Assembly (NCBI RefSeq): GCF_000775285.1
Contig: NZ_JJML01000002.1
Coordinates: forward strand, 1 to 64,000
DNA: 64,000 bases
Direction of reading: 5' to 3'
From: Neosynechococcus sphagnicola sy1
Lineage (GTDB): Bacteria > Cyanobacteriota > Cyanobacteriia > Neosynechococcales > Neosynechococcaceae
A program made the position numbers and the translations under genes. How positions within the stretch are numbered: position 1 is the stretch's first letter; every line of letters begins with the position of its first letter. The notes beneath the pieces were generated by a model. The model was not told the DNA's origin. It did no database searches and saw only the letters and a program-made list of their open reading frames with translations. Positions 19,185 through 29,654 of the stretch are shown here, piece by piece.

Positions 19185-22100
19185 CAGCGTTCCTCTTGCC
19201 CCTGGGTGAGAGCCGCGATCGCTTCCAGCTGAAAGTGATCCACCAGAAATGTTAATCCGGCAATTAATGGCTGTTCTGACTGGGGAATTTGGGTCATCAA
19301 TTGCCGGATCTTTTCATCCCTGAGTTCAAGAGCTGCTTCATGCAGTTGCACTATCCATCCCTGCGGCATCCTTTGCAGGTCTGCAAGGGTCAGGGACGGT
19401 TGGGGAAAACTTGGTGGCTTTAGTGATGAGTTGTCTCTGTACTGGTAATGAACGCCTAGAAAATCAGCGATGGTCTCAAACAGTAGGGTTTCGGTGAATG
19501 GTTTGGAAATATAGTCATCACAGCCTGCTTGTAAACTGGCCGTGCGATCCTGCTCAAATGCGTAGGCGGTGATGGCAATGATTTTGGTCGTGTGTGGAGG
19601 CTGATCCGTGAATGCTGCTGATTGTCCCCTGATCGATGCTTCCTGGGCGCGAATTTGCCGGATGGCCTCATACCCATCCATCCCCGGCATCTGAATGTCC
19701 ATCAAAATCAGATGAGGAGACCAGGTTTGCCAGTGGGCGATCGCCTCAAATCCATTCTCAACCGTATGAACCTCAAACCCAATTGGCTCCAATAAAGTCC
19801 TCAACAGTTGTTGATTATGAACCACGTCTTCAACCACCAGAATCCGGTATGACGGCTGCCCTGGCTCCAGACCGATGACAACAGGAGTTGTTTCCGGCTC
19901 TAGCAGCAGATCCATGGCTGCTGGCTGGTGCAACATCAGATCACAGGTAAAGGTAGATCCCTGATTGACCGTGCTTTGGACGGTGATGTCCCCCCCCATC
20001 AAACGGGCAAACTGTCGGCTAATGGGCAATCCCAACCCGGTTCCCTGGGCATGACGACCTGCCTCGGTTTGCATGAAGGGGGCAAAAATTGATTCCCAGT
20101 TGTCTCTTTCAATCCCACACCCTGTATCTTCTACTTCAATGGAGAGGCTGAGGGGCTGACAGGGAGGGGGGGTATTGGGATAACAGGTACAGCCTGTGCT
20201 GATGGTCTCGGTGGGGGTTGCGTTCACCCGCACCGTGACGCTGCCCTCGGTCGTGAATTTGATCCCATTACTGATGAGGTTCATCAGAATTTGCCGTAGC
20301 TTTGCTTCATCACTGCAAACATAATGAGGAACACGCGGATCGACTTCAAAGCAGAGGGTCAACCCTTTCTCAGAAGCTTTGAGGCCAAATATATTTTGCA
20401 GCGATCGCAGCAATTGGAGGAAATCGAAATAGTGTTCTGACTTTACCAGCTGACCGGCCTCGATTCTGGACATGTCTAAGACATCATTGATCAGTGCCAG
20501 CAGATGCTCGCCACTTTCGTTGATGATGCCTAAATACTCCTGAAACTCAGTCGGTGTATCGGGACTGTGGTTCATGATCTGGGTAAATCCCAGGATGGCA
20601 TTCAGGGGGGTTCGCAGTTCATGGCTCATCTTGGCGAGGAACTGGCTTTTGGCTCGGTTGGCAATCTCAGCTTGTTCAGCAGCCTGTTCTAAGGCGGCCT
20701 GAGAGAATTGCAATATTGCCTGCATCAAGGTATTTCGCATCATCCCTGCCGCTTCAATTTCTGGCGATTCCCAGGGAAGGGAGGTTTCTGACACGGTTTC
20801 TTTCCAGAGTTCAAAGGAGTGGCGCGGGGTGAGATGTTTTTCTCCCTTTGGGTCAATCCTGACCGCCGAACTTGGATCGCCAGCCCAGTTGATCGTTTGG
20901 ATTTGCTCAGGTCGAAACCAGAGGAGGTGGTAAGACCTTTGGTGTACCACAATGGAAATGGTTAAAATGCCACTTGCTGTCTGCTTAAATGCTTGGGCTG
21001 GGGGATAAACACGGGCAAGGCAGTCCGTGACATAGATCTCCTGTTGATCTTGCTGGAGCAGCCAGGTTAAAAGCCCTTGCACAGCTTCCAGGGAGGGAGT
21101 TTTCCCAATCAGAGAAAGCTCCTGATCCAGGACGATCGCTACCCCTTCGGCATGAACAAGATCGAGTAATTCTGTGGCATTGCGGGTCAAAACCTGCTGA
21201 ATAAAATTTGGTTCACTCAGAAATGTCTGTTGCAAGCGATCCTGAATTGCTTTGACTTGAAGTCGATAATGGGTCAATTCTTGTTCTTGCTGCTGTACTA
21301 GCTCGATCGCGGCAAATTTTCCCAGGAATTCGCAGGTTTTGCGGGTTTCGTAATCCACCCATTTCGGACTGTAATGGTGACAGGCTATCAGCCCCCACAG
21401 ATGCTGATCATTCACCAGTGAAATAGTGAGGGAACCCGCAACCCCCATATTCTGTAGGTAGTCAATGTGGTAGGGAGAAACCCCCCGTAATATACAATCT
21501 CTCAGGTCTAAGGGTGGATCGATGGGGACATTGTGGGGGGCAATCAGAGGGGCAGGGGTGTAATTGACATCCGGAATTTGGCGCACCCAATTGCGAAGAA
21601 ACAGTTTGCGGGCAGGCAGAGGAATGTCGATCGCTGGATAATGCAGACCTAAATAGCTTTCCAAATGCCCCTCGTTTTTCCTCCGCAATCACGACACCGT
21701 GGGCATCGGCGGCAAAGCGGTAAACCATGACGCGATCGAACCCTGTCATTACCTTGACTTCTCTGGCAATGGTTTGGGCTAAATTAGCAAGACTGGTGGC
21801 ACTGCGAAGGCTAAGAATGGCTTGCAGGCGACGGTAATACTGGATGGCCTGAGTTTTCTCGGCGGCTAGCTGCGGTTCCAATTCCAGGATCAGTGCTGCC
21901 GTTGTTTGGTGCAGGGTACATCTGAAGGTTTGGACTCTTGTCTTCATGCCCCCCAATCCCCCCTTTTTTGGATGCTCCCCAGGGCTATATTCTGAGGGAC
22001 TTGGGGGGCTAGGAGAGGGGATTTTTACCCGTGTTTTTAACTCAAACGGGTTGCACCAGTCTAAATTATTTTGCAGCAGAGAGCTAACAATGTCGTTGAC

Positions 22101-22343
22101 CTGAGTGTCAGGAAATAATCGCTCTAAGGATTGCCCCAACAACGCTGCTGGGGAGATGTCAAAAGATTGCACTACATTCTCACTCACTTGCAAAATTTTG
22201 AAGTCGGGTGCTTCCAGGGTTAGCAGCATTCCATGGGATTGAATATAGCCCGGAGCATATACAGATTCTTCAGTACAATCCTCCAAGTTCGTCAGAGAAG
22301 AGGGAGTAAATTTGGGTGGCGTAGAGGAGGGTAAAAGTTGCAT
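19184..22343 (-). CDS. bacteriophytochrome-type hybrid histidine kinase (frameshift at about 21672)
   Basis: Two frames join into about 1052 residues if one G is removed near 21672 (EEKR then GHLES). Domains: PAS (1-150) with C23 in [14 protein letters not shown], the biliverdin-attachment position of BphPs; GAF, where the plant/Cph1-type Cys is Tyr ([15 protein letters not shown]); PHY with [14 protein letters not shown] and the tongue sequence [10 protein letters not shown]; HisKA ([11 protein letters not shown]); HATPase (GTGLGLPIS); and a C-terminal receiver ([11 protein letters not shown]). This layout predicts a red/far-red sensor using biliverdin. An in-frame repeat splits the PAS domain (21943-22027). 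It is translationally coupled to the following hybrid kinase. Confidence 0.88.
21943..22027. repeat. repeat inserted in frame within the phytochrome PAS domain
   Basis: The segment encodes a Pro/Ser/Gly-rich peptide (from [12 protein letters not shown] to KKGGLGGM) that breaks the PAS fold. It is flanked by two copies of the KTRV codons (about 21932-21948 and 22025-22042), as after a target duplication. The nucleotide pattern, a C-rich arm plus a matching G-rich arm around CCCCAGGGCTATATTCTGAG, is that of a cyanobacterial intergenic palindromic repeat. Confidence 0.65.
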
Positions 22344-22858
22344 ATTAAAGGTGGTAAACTTGAGAATTTAACAGGGTATTAATTCAACTGAAGGATTGAG
22401 TTTGTAAGATTGCTATAAATATTAGTTTGATATTTTTTTCAGACTAATATTTATCTGTAATTTCTATTAACGTGGTACTGAGATCGGCAGCATAGGTGGG
22501 TATTGAAGCGACAGAGCTACTACACCAGAACCAAGGCTGTCTTCCCTGGGAATGCGCCCCAGCACCTAACCCTTATTAGACGCATTTGAAGGGCTGAGGG
22601 TTGCCAATCTTCAGCATTGCTCAAGATCAGCAGTTGCTTTAATTCTAACGGGAACCAACAAACCTACCCGTAGGGGAACGCTGTCAATGGTTTCACGGGC
22701 TTGCCGCTAAGGACTGTTGAGGCTCGGTTCTTCCAGGGTTTACAAGTTTTCAATGAGATTTAATCAATGAGAGTCTGGGATGATGAAGACAGGCTGGTAG
22801 ACATGGCGAAGACTAGCATAGAGTTTCCGTCATCCAGCATTGCTGACCCCTGAATGCC
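22344..22858. other. intergenic region, no gene seen
   Basis: This 515-bp divergent region separates the phytochrome operon and ilvA. It must hold both promoters. The part 22660-22745 is GC-richer and could fold, but I cannot match it to a known small RNA. Confidence 0.5.
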
Positions 22859-24370
22859 ATGCCCTCTGATTACCTGGAACGTATCCTCAATGCCCGTGTC
22901 TACGATGTGGCCCAGGAGACTCCTCTAGAAGTTGCCCTGCGTCTATCAACGCGGCTGAACAATCGACTGCTGCTGAAGCGGGAAGATATGCAACCTGTAT
23001 TTTCCTTCAAGTTGCGGGGAGCCTACAACAAAATGGCACAACTGCCCCTGGAACTGTTGGCCCAGGGAGTGATTGCTGCCTCTGCGGGGAATCACGCTCA
23101 AGGGGTTGCCCTCAGCGCCCGACAACTGGGGACGCGGGCTATGATCGTCATGCCCGTGACCACCCCCCAGGTCAAGGTAGATGCAGTGAAGGCTCGAGGT
23201 GCAGAGGTGGTATTGCAGGGAGATACCTACGATGATGCCTATGCCTACGCCCGTCAACTGGAGGCAGAAAAAGGGTTGACCTTTATTCATCCCTTTGATG
23301 ATCCGGATGTGATTGCCGGACAGGGGACGATTGGCATGGAAATTCTGCGGCAATATCAAAACCCGATCCATGCAATTTTTGTCGCCATTGGCGGTGGCGG
23401 ATTGATTGCAGGAATTGCCGCCTATGTGAAACGCTTACGTCCTGAAATCAAAATGATTGGTGTGGAACCTGTGGATGCCGATGCCATGTCTCAATCTCTG
23501 AAGGCTGGACAGCGGGTACGCCTCTCGCAAGTGGGCTTATTTGCCGATGGGGTGGCGGTGCGGGAAGTGGGGGTCGAAACCTTCCGTCTGTGCCAGCAAT
23601 ATGTGGATGAGATCATGCTGGTGGATACCGATGCCACCTGTGCGGCGATTAAAGACGTGTTTGAGGATACGCGATCGATTCTAGAACCTGCAGGTGCTCT
23701 AGCGATCGCCGCGGCTAAAGCTTACGTCGAGCGGGAGCACATCCAGGGACAAACGCTGGTCGCAGTTGCCTGTGGGGCCAATATGAACTTCGATCGCCTG
23801 CGCTTTGTCGCCGAACGGGCTGAGTTTGGGGAACGTCGCGAAGCCATATTTGCGGTCAAAATTCCCGAAGAACCGGGCAGCCTGCGCCAATTTTGTGAAT
23901 GTATTGGCAAACGTAATCTCACCGAATTTAACTATCGCATTGCCGATGAACACGCCGCCCAGATTTTTGTCGGGATTCAAATTCAAAATCGAGAGGATGC
24001 TGCGCAAATTGTCACAACCTTTGAACGCTGTGGGTTCCAAACCCTTGATTTAACCGATGATGAACTGACAAAATTACACCTGCGGCATATGGTCGGGGGG
24101 CATTCTGCCTTGGCTGAGAATGAATTACTCTATCGGTTTGAGTTCCCAGAACGTCCGGGGGCGTTGATGAAATTTGTTCAGTGTATGAGTCCCAACTGGA
24201 ATATTAGCCTCTTCCATTACCGCAACAATGGGGCAGATTATGGACGCATTGCCGTTGGTATGCAGGTGCCGCCCCATGACATGGAGGCATGGCAAGCCTT
24301 TCTGGATACCCTGGGCTATCGCTACTGGGATGAGAATCAGAATCCAGCCTACAAGCTGTTTTTAGGTTAG
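22859..24370 (+). CDS. ilvA: biosynthetic threonine ammonia-lyase
   Basis: A 503-residue PLP enzyme. The N-terminal catalytic domain has the PLP lysine in VFSFKLRGAYNKM, the phosphate loop in IGGGGLIAG and SAGNHAQGVA. Two C-terminal ACT-like regulatory domains follow (starting near AIFAVKIPEEPGSLRQF and LLYRFEFPERPGALMKF), as in the long, isoleucine-inhibited form. It converts threonine to 2-oxobutyrate, the first step of isoleucine synthesis. The frame is intact and full length. No attenuator was recognised upstream. Confidence 0.96.
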   Translation: MPSDYLERILNARVYDVAQETPLEVALRLSTRLNNRLLLKREDMQPVFSFKLRGAYNKMAQLPLELLAQGVIAASAGNHAQGVALSARQLGTRAMIVMPVTTPQVKVDAVKARGAEVVLQGDTYDDAYAYARQLEAEKGLTFIHPFDDPDVIAGQGTIGMEILRQYQNPIHAIFVAIGGGGLIAGIAAYVKRLRPEIKMIGVEPVDADAMSQSLKAGQRVRLSQVGLFADGVAVREVGVETFRLCQQYVDEIMLVDTDATCAAIKDVFEDTRSILEPAGALAIAAAKAYVEREHIQGQTLVAVACGANMNFDRLRFVAERAEFGERREAIFAVKIPEEPGSLRQFCECIGKRNLTEFNYRIADEHAAQIFVGIQIQNREDAAQIVTTFERCGFQTLDLTDDELTKLHLRHMVGGHSALAENELLYRFEFPERPGALMKFVQCMSPNWNISLFHYRNNGADYGRIAVGMQVPPHDMEAWQAFLDTLGYRYWDENQNPAYKLFLG

Positions 24371-24397
24371 GGAAATGGGACAGTTTAACCCCCAGGG

Positions 24398-25312
24398 GTG
24401 AAGCATTCGATGACTGACAAGGCAGCGGTTTTCCTCCTCCTGCCGGTACATAACCGCAGAGTCGTAACCCTGAGATGCCTCGAGACCCTAGCTCAAAATG
24501 GCGACCTTGAGCATTATCAGGTTGTGGTGGTGGATGACGGCTCCAGCGATGGCACCCAAGAGGCTATCCAGGCACACTATCCTGGGGTAACTATTCTCAA
24601 GGGCGATGGCAATCTCTGGTGGACGGGAGCGATGAAATGGGGCATGGAATATGCCTATGCACAGGGAGCAGCGTATTTGATTTGGCTCAACGATGACTGT
24701 TTACCCGCCCCAGGAGCGATCGCCCATCTGATCTCCTTCTTGCAGACAAACCCTCAGACCCTTGTGGCTCCCACCTGTTACGCCCAACCATCGGGTACGG
24801 TGGTGGAGAATGGGTTTCGAGGTCGCCAGCGATTTTATGCCCACCCCCATCAACAGGTCAGGGTCGATGGCATGGCTGGCTATTGTGTCGGTCTACCCAG
24901 AAGTGTGATTGAACAAATTGGGTTTCCCGATCCCCAGCGCTTTCCCCACTATGGCGGCGATGATATGTATCTCTTGAAAGCAACCCGTCACGGCTTTCGG
25001 GCCTATCTCTTGGGGAATGCGAGGGTCAACTTGGCTGATATGGAGGGACTCATTCATGATTTTTCCAGCTATGTTCACAACCGTATGCGATCGCCGCTCA
25101 CATTTCAGAAAATTTTTTGCCATAAAAAGTCTCGCTATTACTTACCCAGCCAATTTTTTTACTATCTGGAAAAATATCATGGCCTTCCCGGTGTAGTCGT
25201 ATTTATCCTTAAACTGCTGTCTTGGTTGGGGCAAACTTGCCGATTGATGTTAAAAAACTCGTCCCTCTTCTCTGGCACGTTAAACAACTATGCGCATCCT
25301 ACTCGCTCATAA
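24398..25312 (+). CDS. family 2 glycosyltransferase
   Basis: About 300 residues with a GT-A fold: FLLLPVHNRRVVTLRCLETL, then VVVDDGSSDGTQEA, a central DD motif (WLNDDCLPAPGAI) and a later GGDDMYLLKATRHG. It resembles rhamnosyltransferase-type GT2 enzymes that build cell-surface polysaccharides. The start is either GTG at 24398 or ATG at 24410; the purine-rich AGGGG favours the latter. Its end overlaps the start of a GT4 gene, so the two form a small operon. Acceptor and donor are unknown. Confidence 0.85.
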   Translation: MKHSMTDKAAVFLLLPVHNRRVVTLRCLETLAQNGDLEHYQVVVVDDGSSDGTQEAIQAHYPGVTILKGDGNLWWTGAMKWGMEYAYAQGAAYLIWLNDDCLPAPGAIAHLISFLQTNPQTLVAPTCYAQPSGTVVENGFRGRQRFYAHPHQQVRVDGMAGYCVGLPRSVIEQIGFPDPQRFPHYGGDDMYLLKATRHGFRAYLLGNARVNLADMEGLIHDFSSYVHNRMRSPLTFQKIFCHKKSRYYLPSQFFYYLEKYHGLPGVVVFILKLLSWLGQTCRLMLKNSSLFSGTLNNYAHPTRS

Positions 25313-26479
25313 TTATCATCAGTTTCGGGGTGGCGATGATGAAGCAACGGAACAGGAGGTGGAATTATTAACCCACTATGGTCATGAGGTGCGGTTATAT
25401 CACCGCCATAATGATGAAATCAAAACCTACTCACTCCTGCAAAAGGCACTACTGTTTCTAGAACCGACTTGGTCGAGACAGTCCTATCGAGACATCCAAG
25501 GGGTGATTCGAGATTTTCGCCCCGAAATTGTGCACTTCCAGGGCATTTTCCCCTTAATTTCACCCGCTGCTTACTATGCCTGTGCTGCCCAACAGATTCC
25601 AGTGGTGCAAACCCTCCATGACTATCGCCTCCTCTGTCCGGTGGCGACGTTTTTCCGCCAAGGGCAGGTTTGTGAAGCGTGTCTGAATCACTCTCCTTGG
25701 CAGGGGGTGGTTCATGCTTGCTATCGTAATTCCCGGCTGCAAACCGCTGCCTTGGCAACCACCCTCAGCGTGCATCGGGGGCTGAAAACCTGGACTCATC
25801 TGGTTGATTTGTTTACCACCCCAACGGAGTTTGCCCGCCAAAAATTTATTGAGGGCGGACTGCCAGCTGAGAAGTTATTTGTACGTCCCTATTTTTTGGC
25901 TCAAGATCCAGGGGTGGGGTGGGGCAGCGAAACCACGCGCTGTTTGTGGGGCGGCTGACCCCCGAAAAGGGGTTGATCACCCTGCTGGAAGCATGGCGCA
26001 GCCTTCCCCACATTCCCCTGAAAATCGTGGGAGATGGTCCCTTGCGTCCGTGGGTTACAGCCTATATTCAGGAGCATCAGTTGCATCAGGTGGAGTGGGT
26101 GGGATTTGTCCCCTTGGCCAAGGTTTTGGAGTACCAACAACAGGCGTTATTTTTGGTCATGCCCTCGCTGTGGTACGAGACCTTTGGACGGGTAATTTTT
26201 GAAGCCTATGCAACCGCGACTCCGGTTCTGGCCAGTCAACTCGGTGCCATGACAGAGGTGGTTGAGGCGGGTAAAACTGGGCTTTTGTTTCAGGCGGGCA
26301 ATGCCGCTGACTTGGCTGCGAAAGCCAACTACGCCTTCACCCACCCTCAGCAGCTCCGTCAGTGGGGGCAGACGGCGCGGGCGCGCTTCGAGGAGCGCTT
26401 TCTGGCTGAGATGGTTTATCACAGGCTGATGACCCTCTACCATCGGCTGCTGACTGCCAAAGCTGCCCCAACTCGATAG
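25290..26479 (+). CDS. family 4 glycosyltransferase (frameshift at about 25917)
   Basis: Two frames join into about 396 residues if one G is added in the G-rich run near 25917 (DPGVG then GQRNHALFVGRLTPEKG). The N-terminal Rossmann half begins MRILLAHNYHQFRGGDDEATEQEVELL. The C-terminal half has FVGRLTPEKGLITLLEAW and the nucleotide-sugar EX7E region near ETFGRVIFEAYA. It overlaps the preceding GT2 gene by 23 bp and should act in the same polysaccharide pathway. The product is cytoplasmic or membrane-associated. The defect is a single missing base in a homopolymer, so sequence error is likely. Confidence 0.82.
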
Positions 26480-26607
26480 CAGTCCTCTGTCAAGTTTTAT
26501 GGGATGCACCAAGAGGGTTAAAGAGGGATGATTTTTTGAGGGTTGAAGACGCTCAAAAAAATCTTGACGGCCCGCTAGCCAGTGAGGGGCGGCAATCTGT
26601 TGTGATC

Positions 26608-26960
26608 TTAAAGACACCCTGTATGGAGCTGCCAGAGATGGGCTAGCTCTCGGGCGGCATACAGCCGTTCCGAGAGCAGACGATACATCCGACGGGGTCT
26701 GCCGCGCCGTTCAGCCCGTTCCCAGTAGGATTGGATGAACCCCTCCCCCACCAAAAACTCCAGGGCACTTTGGAGAATCGTGTCCGAGAGGCGATAGCTG
26801 GGGAGTTCCTGAGGCAGCAGATCAATCAACCCCCCGGGCGTGGGCATCACTCTTGAGCAACACATACAGGGTGTAACAGACCGCCTGTTCCTTCGTGAGG
26901 AACAGCGGGGGGGGTATTGCGAAAAAAGCGATGAATATCCTCAAATTTGATGCTTTCCAT
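26608..26960 (-). CDS. PadR-like winged-helix regulator (two frameshifts)
   Basis: Removing one C from the C8 run near 26905 and one G from the G6 run near 26830 gives one protein of about 116 residues starting MESIKFEDIHRFFRNTPP. The middle reads FLTKEQAVCYTLYVLL, and the C-terminal half has SYRLSDTILQSALEFLVGEGFIQ and GRPRRMYRL, the PadR wing. In cyanobacteria this type includes Pex, a clock-period modifier, but orthology is not proven here. No DNA target was identified. It stands divergent from the DUF3611 gene. Confidence 0.7.
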
Positions 26961-27147
26961 GGGAGCAGCCGATAGGTCGAAATTGGAAGGTCCTATTGAC
27001 CTATCAGCGATTTTTTGAATTCTTACGCAGAAAATCCGAAATTTGTTCAATCCTGATCCGGCGGAGCCGAGGGATCACCCTGGTAAGGGAGTGCGATCTC
27101 AGCCCCTGCCTAGGGATATAATCGGGTGTCCTCAGGAGTCGATCTCT

Positions 27148-27726
27148 ATGCTCAATCGCTCGGATTCCTCTCTGCCGCCCCCAGCCATCCAGCAGATTGC
27201 CAAGATGTTTCGATTGACTGGCTGGGTTGGTTTTTGGGTGCAGCTGGTTTTAGGGGTGGTCTCGGCTTTAATTTTGCTCTTTGCCGCCATTAGTCGAGAG
27301 GATGTGAGTACCCAGGTACGAACCGCCGGCACTGGTTTGGGGATTTTCTTTTCCTCCTGCGGGCTGGTGGTGTTGGCCGTGAGTATTTATTGGGCGTTTC
27401 GCTATACCCAAATTGCCAAGCAACTCGCCTCTCCCAGTCGTCCCCGTAAGGAAGAGACCCTCAACTTAGTACAGCTGGGATTACTCGTGAGTCTAGGCGG
27501 TATGTTGGTGGCGATTCTGGCCGGATGGGCGATCGCTGGTAGTCTCACCGCTAAATCCTTAGCCCAACCCCAAGGGGCGTTGATAAGCGCCTCTTCCATC
27601 CCGCTGATCCGTCCCCTCGATATTTTTGTGGTTCAAGCAAATATCAACACGATCGCAGCCCACTTTGCGGGGGTACTCACCTCTCTGTGGCTGCTGCGAT
27701 GGCTTACACGTCCCCATCAATCCTAG
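27148..27726 (+). CDS. DUF3611 family membrane protein
   Basis: A 192-residue integral membrane protein with four predicted helices (near residues 25-50, 65-90, 110-140 and 165-185). The ATG at 27148 (MLNRSDSSLPPPAIQQIAKMFRLTGWVGFW) matches the usual family start, and an upstream extension to 27043 is unlikely. The family is conserved in cyanobacteria and chloroplasts, probably in thylakoid or inner membranes. Its function is not established. Its stop lies 2 bp from the convergent phosphoribosyltransferase gene. Confidence 0.85.
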   Translation: MLNRSDSSLPPPAIQQIAKMFRLTGWVGFWVQLVLGVVSALILLFAAISREDVSTQVRTAGTGLGIFFSSCGLVVLAVSIYWAFRYTQIAKQLASPSRPRKEETLNLVQLGLLVSLGGMLVAILAGWAIAGSLTAKSLAQPQGALISASSIPLIRPLDIFVVQANINTIAAHFAGVLTSLWLLRWLTRPHQS

Positions 27727-27728
27727 GG

Positions 27729-28445
27729 TCAGGTTCGAGGGGGGGGGTATGCCCCCTCGGGGAGGTAGGGCTGATTCAGCCCCTGGAGACAGGCGATCGC
27801 AGCGGCGGTCGTGATCTGAGGAAAATCCACATAGAAACGACCAACACTCCAAAAGGGCTGGGGTGTCCATAACGTGATCACCCGATCGACCCATTGTTGC
27901 AGTTGGGGCATCAGTACCCGTGGGGCCACGGGGACACACACCCAGATCTCCGCTGGGGATTGGGTTCGCAAGGATTGAATCGCTGCTGCCATGGTCATGC
28001 CTGTGGCAATGCCATCATCAATGACTAGGGCGATCGCCCCCGTCGCACTCAGGTGAGGACAGTAGGGAGCAAACCGACTCGCCTGGAGTTGGGCTTTTTC
28101 CTGGGCTTGCAGATAGGCCTGGTTCCAGAGGGGTTGCTCCCAGGGATTCTCTGGAGCTTCCTCTGACCACAGAACCGCCCCATCGGCGGTGAGGGCACCC
28201 ACCGCTAGCTCTGGGTTCTCTGCGAGGCTAATTTTCTTGGCAACCATCACGACCAAGGGGCAGCGGAGTTTTTTGGCAATGGGTTCCGCCACCAAAATTC
28301 CACCTCTGGGTAGGGCATAGAGCACAATCGGTCGGGGAGGAAGGAGCCGTTGCGCCAAGGCAGTCCCAATCGCCGTTGCCAATCGTGTCCCTGCGTCTTG
28401 ACGATTGCGAAACCGCTCAATCGGTAATTGGGGAGATGATGGCAT
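27729..28445 (-). CDS. phosphoribosyltransferase family protein
   Basis: A 238-residue type I PRTase. The PRPP loop is in ALVIDDGIATGMTM, and an early LYALPRGGILVAEPIA motif is typical of the subgroup of predicted phosphoribosyltransferases found in many bacteria. The substrate base cannot be predicted. The last residues (YPPPRT) are read through a C9 run, so the true C-terminus could differ. It faces the DUF3611 gene tail to tail. Confidence 0.85.
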   Translation of the reverse strand: MPSSPQLPIERFRNRQDAGTRLATAIGTALAQRLLPPRPIVLYALPRGGILVAEPIAKKLRCPLVVMVAKKISLAENPELAVGALTADGAVLWSEEAPENPWEQPLWNQAYLQAQEKAQLQASRFAPYCPHLSATGAIALVIDDGIATGMTMAAAIQSLRTQSPAEIWVCVPVAPRVLMPQLQQWVDRVITLWTPQPFWSVGRFYVDFPQITTAAAIACLQGLNQPYLPEGAYPPPRT

Positions 28446-28525
28446 CGCCGTACCTGGAAATTAAGCTGCTCCTATCATGCCTGATCCGCATTCAGTCCAA
28501 CAGAATGGGGTTCAAGCGAGAGGCG

Positions 28526-29411
28526 TTAAATGGCTAACACTGGGTAGCTGCCAAAGCTGTCCAACCGTTCGGTGTAGTCAGCGAGTTCCCCAAGGGCGGT
28601 TTGCACGGCGGGGTCGCGGTCGTCTGCTGCCAGATCAATAAAAAACTACATACTCCCCCAGCGATCGCTTGGTGGGGCGCGATTCAATGCGGCTGAGATT
28701 GATGCCGAGTTGGGCAAAGATTTGCAGGGCTTTAACGAGGGCACCCGGTTGGTTGGCGGGTAAACTGAAGGCCAATGAGGTATAGCGCTGACCGATCACC
28801 GCCTCGGGTTCTAAGGGGGTGGGGTGATTGCCCATCACCCAGAAGCGGGTGCAGTTGTCTGGATTATCGTTAATTGGGCAGGCCAGGATCGGCAAATCAT
28901 AGAGTTGGGCAGCGCGTTGGGAGGAAATTGCCGCCAGAGTGGCATCTGCTTTTAGCCATTGCAAGGGCTCGGTGGTCGAATTGGTCGGCACCAATTGAGC
29001 TGTGGGCAAGTGGGTGTCTAGCCAGCCCTGACATTGGGCTAAGGCTTGGGGATGGGAATAAACAGTTTGGATAGCGGTTAGACGGTCAGCCCCTGAAAGC
29101 AAGGCATGGGTAATCGGCAGCACCAAGGCAAACTGAATTTGCAAGGTCTGTAACTGCCAAAGGCTGTCTAGGGTCATGGTGACGCTCCCCTCAAGGGAAT
29201 TTTCCACCGGCACCACCGCCAGATCGACCTGCTGTTGGGCGACGGCTCGCAGGGTTTGGGCGATGCTGACGTAGGGATGGAGGTTCGATAGCTGATGGGT
29301 TTGTTGCTGGAGCCAATGGGCAAAGGCTAAGGCAGCAGCTTCGGCATGGGTGCCTGCGGGACCCAAATGAGCAATGCTGACAGAGCGGTCTTTGACCATC
29401 GTGGGGTTCAT
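28526..29411 (-). CDS. pheA: prephenate dehydratase (frameshift at about 28645)
   Basis: The first frame stops early at GEYVVFY. Removing one T from the T6 run near 28645 restores GEYVVFIDLAADD and the normal end SYPVLAI, giving 294 residues. The catalytic domain shows LGPAGTHAEAAAL, VPVENSLEGSV and DNPDNCTRFWV with the conserved TRF. The ACT domain follows (SLPANQPGALVKALQIFAQLGINLSRIESRP) for phenylalanine inhibition. It converts prephenate to phenylpyruvate. It is monofunctional, as usual in cyanobacteria. Confidence 0.9.
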
Positions 29412-29654
29412 AGGGGGGATTCCTTAAGGGAGCAGGTCAATTGCACCAGCAATGCAATAATTCTTCTCATTTGTCCCAGCCATTCCAGCCAATAATCTGG
29501 GGAAACGAGGTATTTCGCTATAGATTTGCTGCCTTATAACTAGACATGCTGGTGAAGACAGCCGTAGCTAGCCGGTGACGGGATCAACGCTAAGCTTAAA
29601 ATAAGTTAACAATAGATTTGGACTCAGTCCTGCACTGCTCTTTCCCATCCTCTC

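Noticed and set aside
22660-22745. Possible structured small RNA upstream of ilvA
   Set aside because: The stretch is GC-rich and could fold, but I found no match to 6S, RNase P, tmRNA or a riboswitch core.
27043-27148. N-terminal extension of the DUF3611 protein
   Set aside because: It has no hydrophobic or conserved pattern and overlaps the upstream regulatory region. The ATG at 27148 fits the family.
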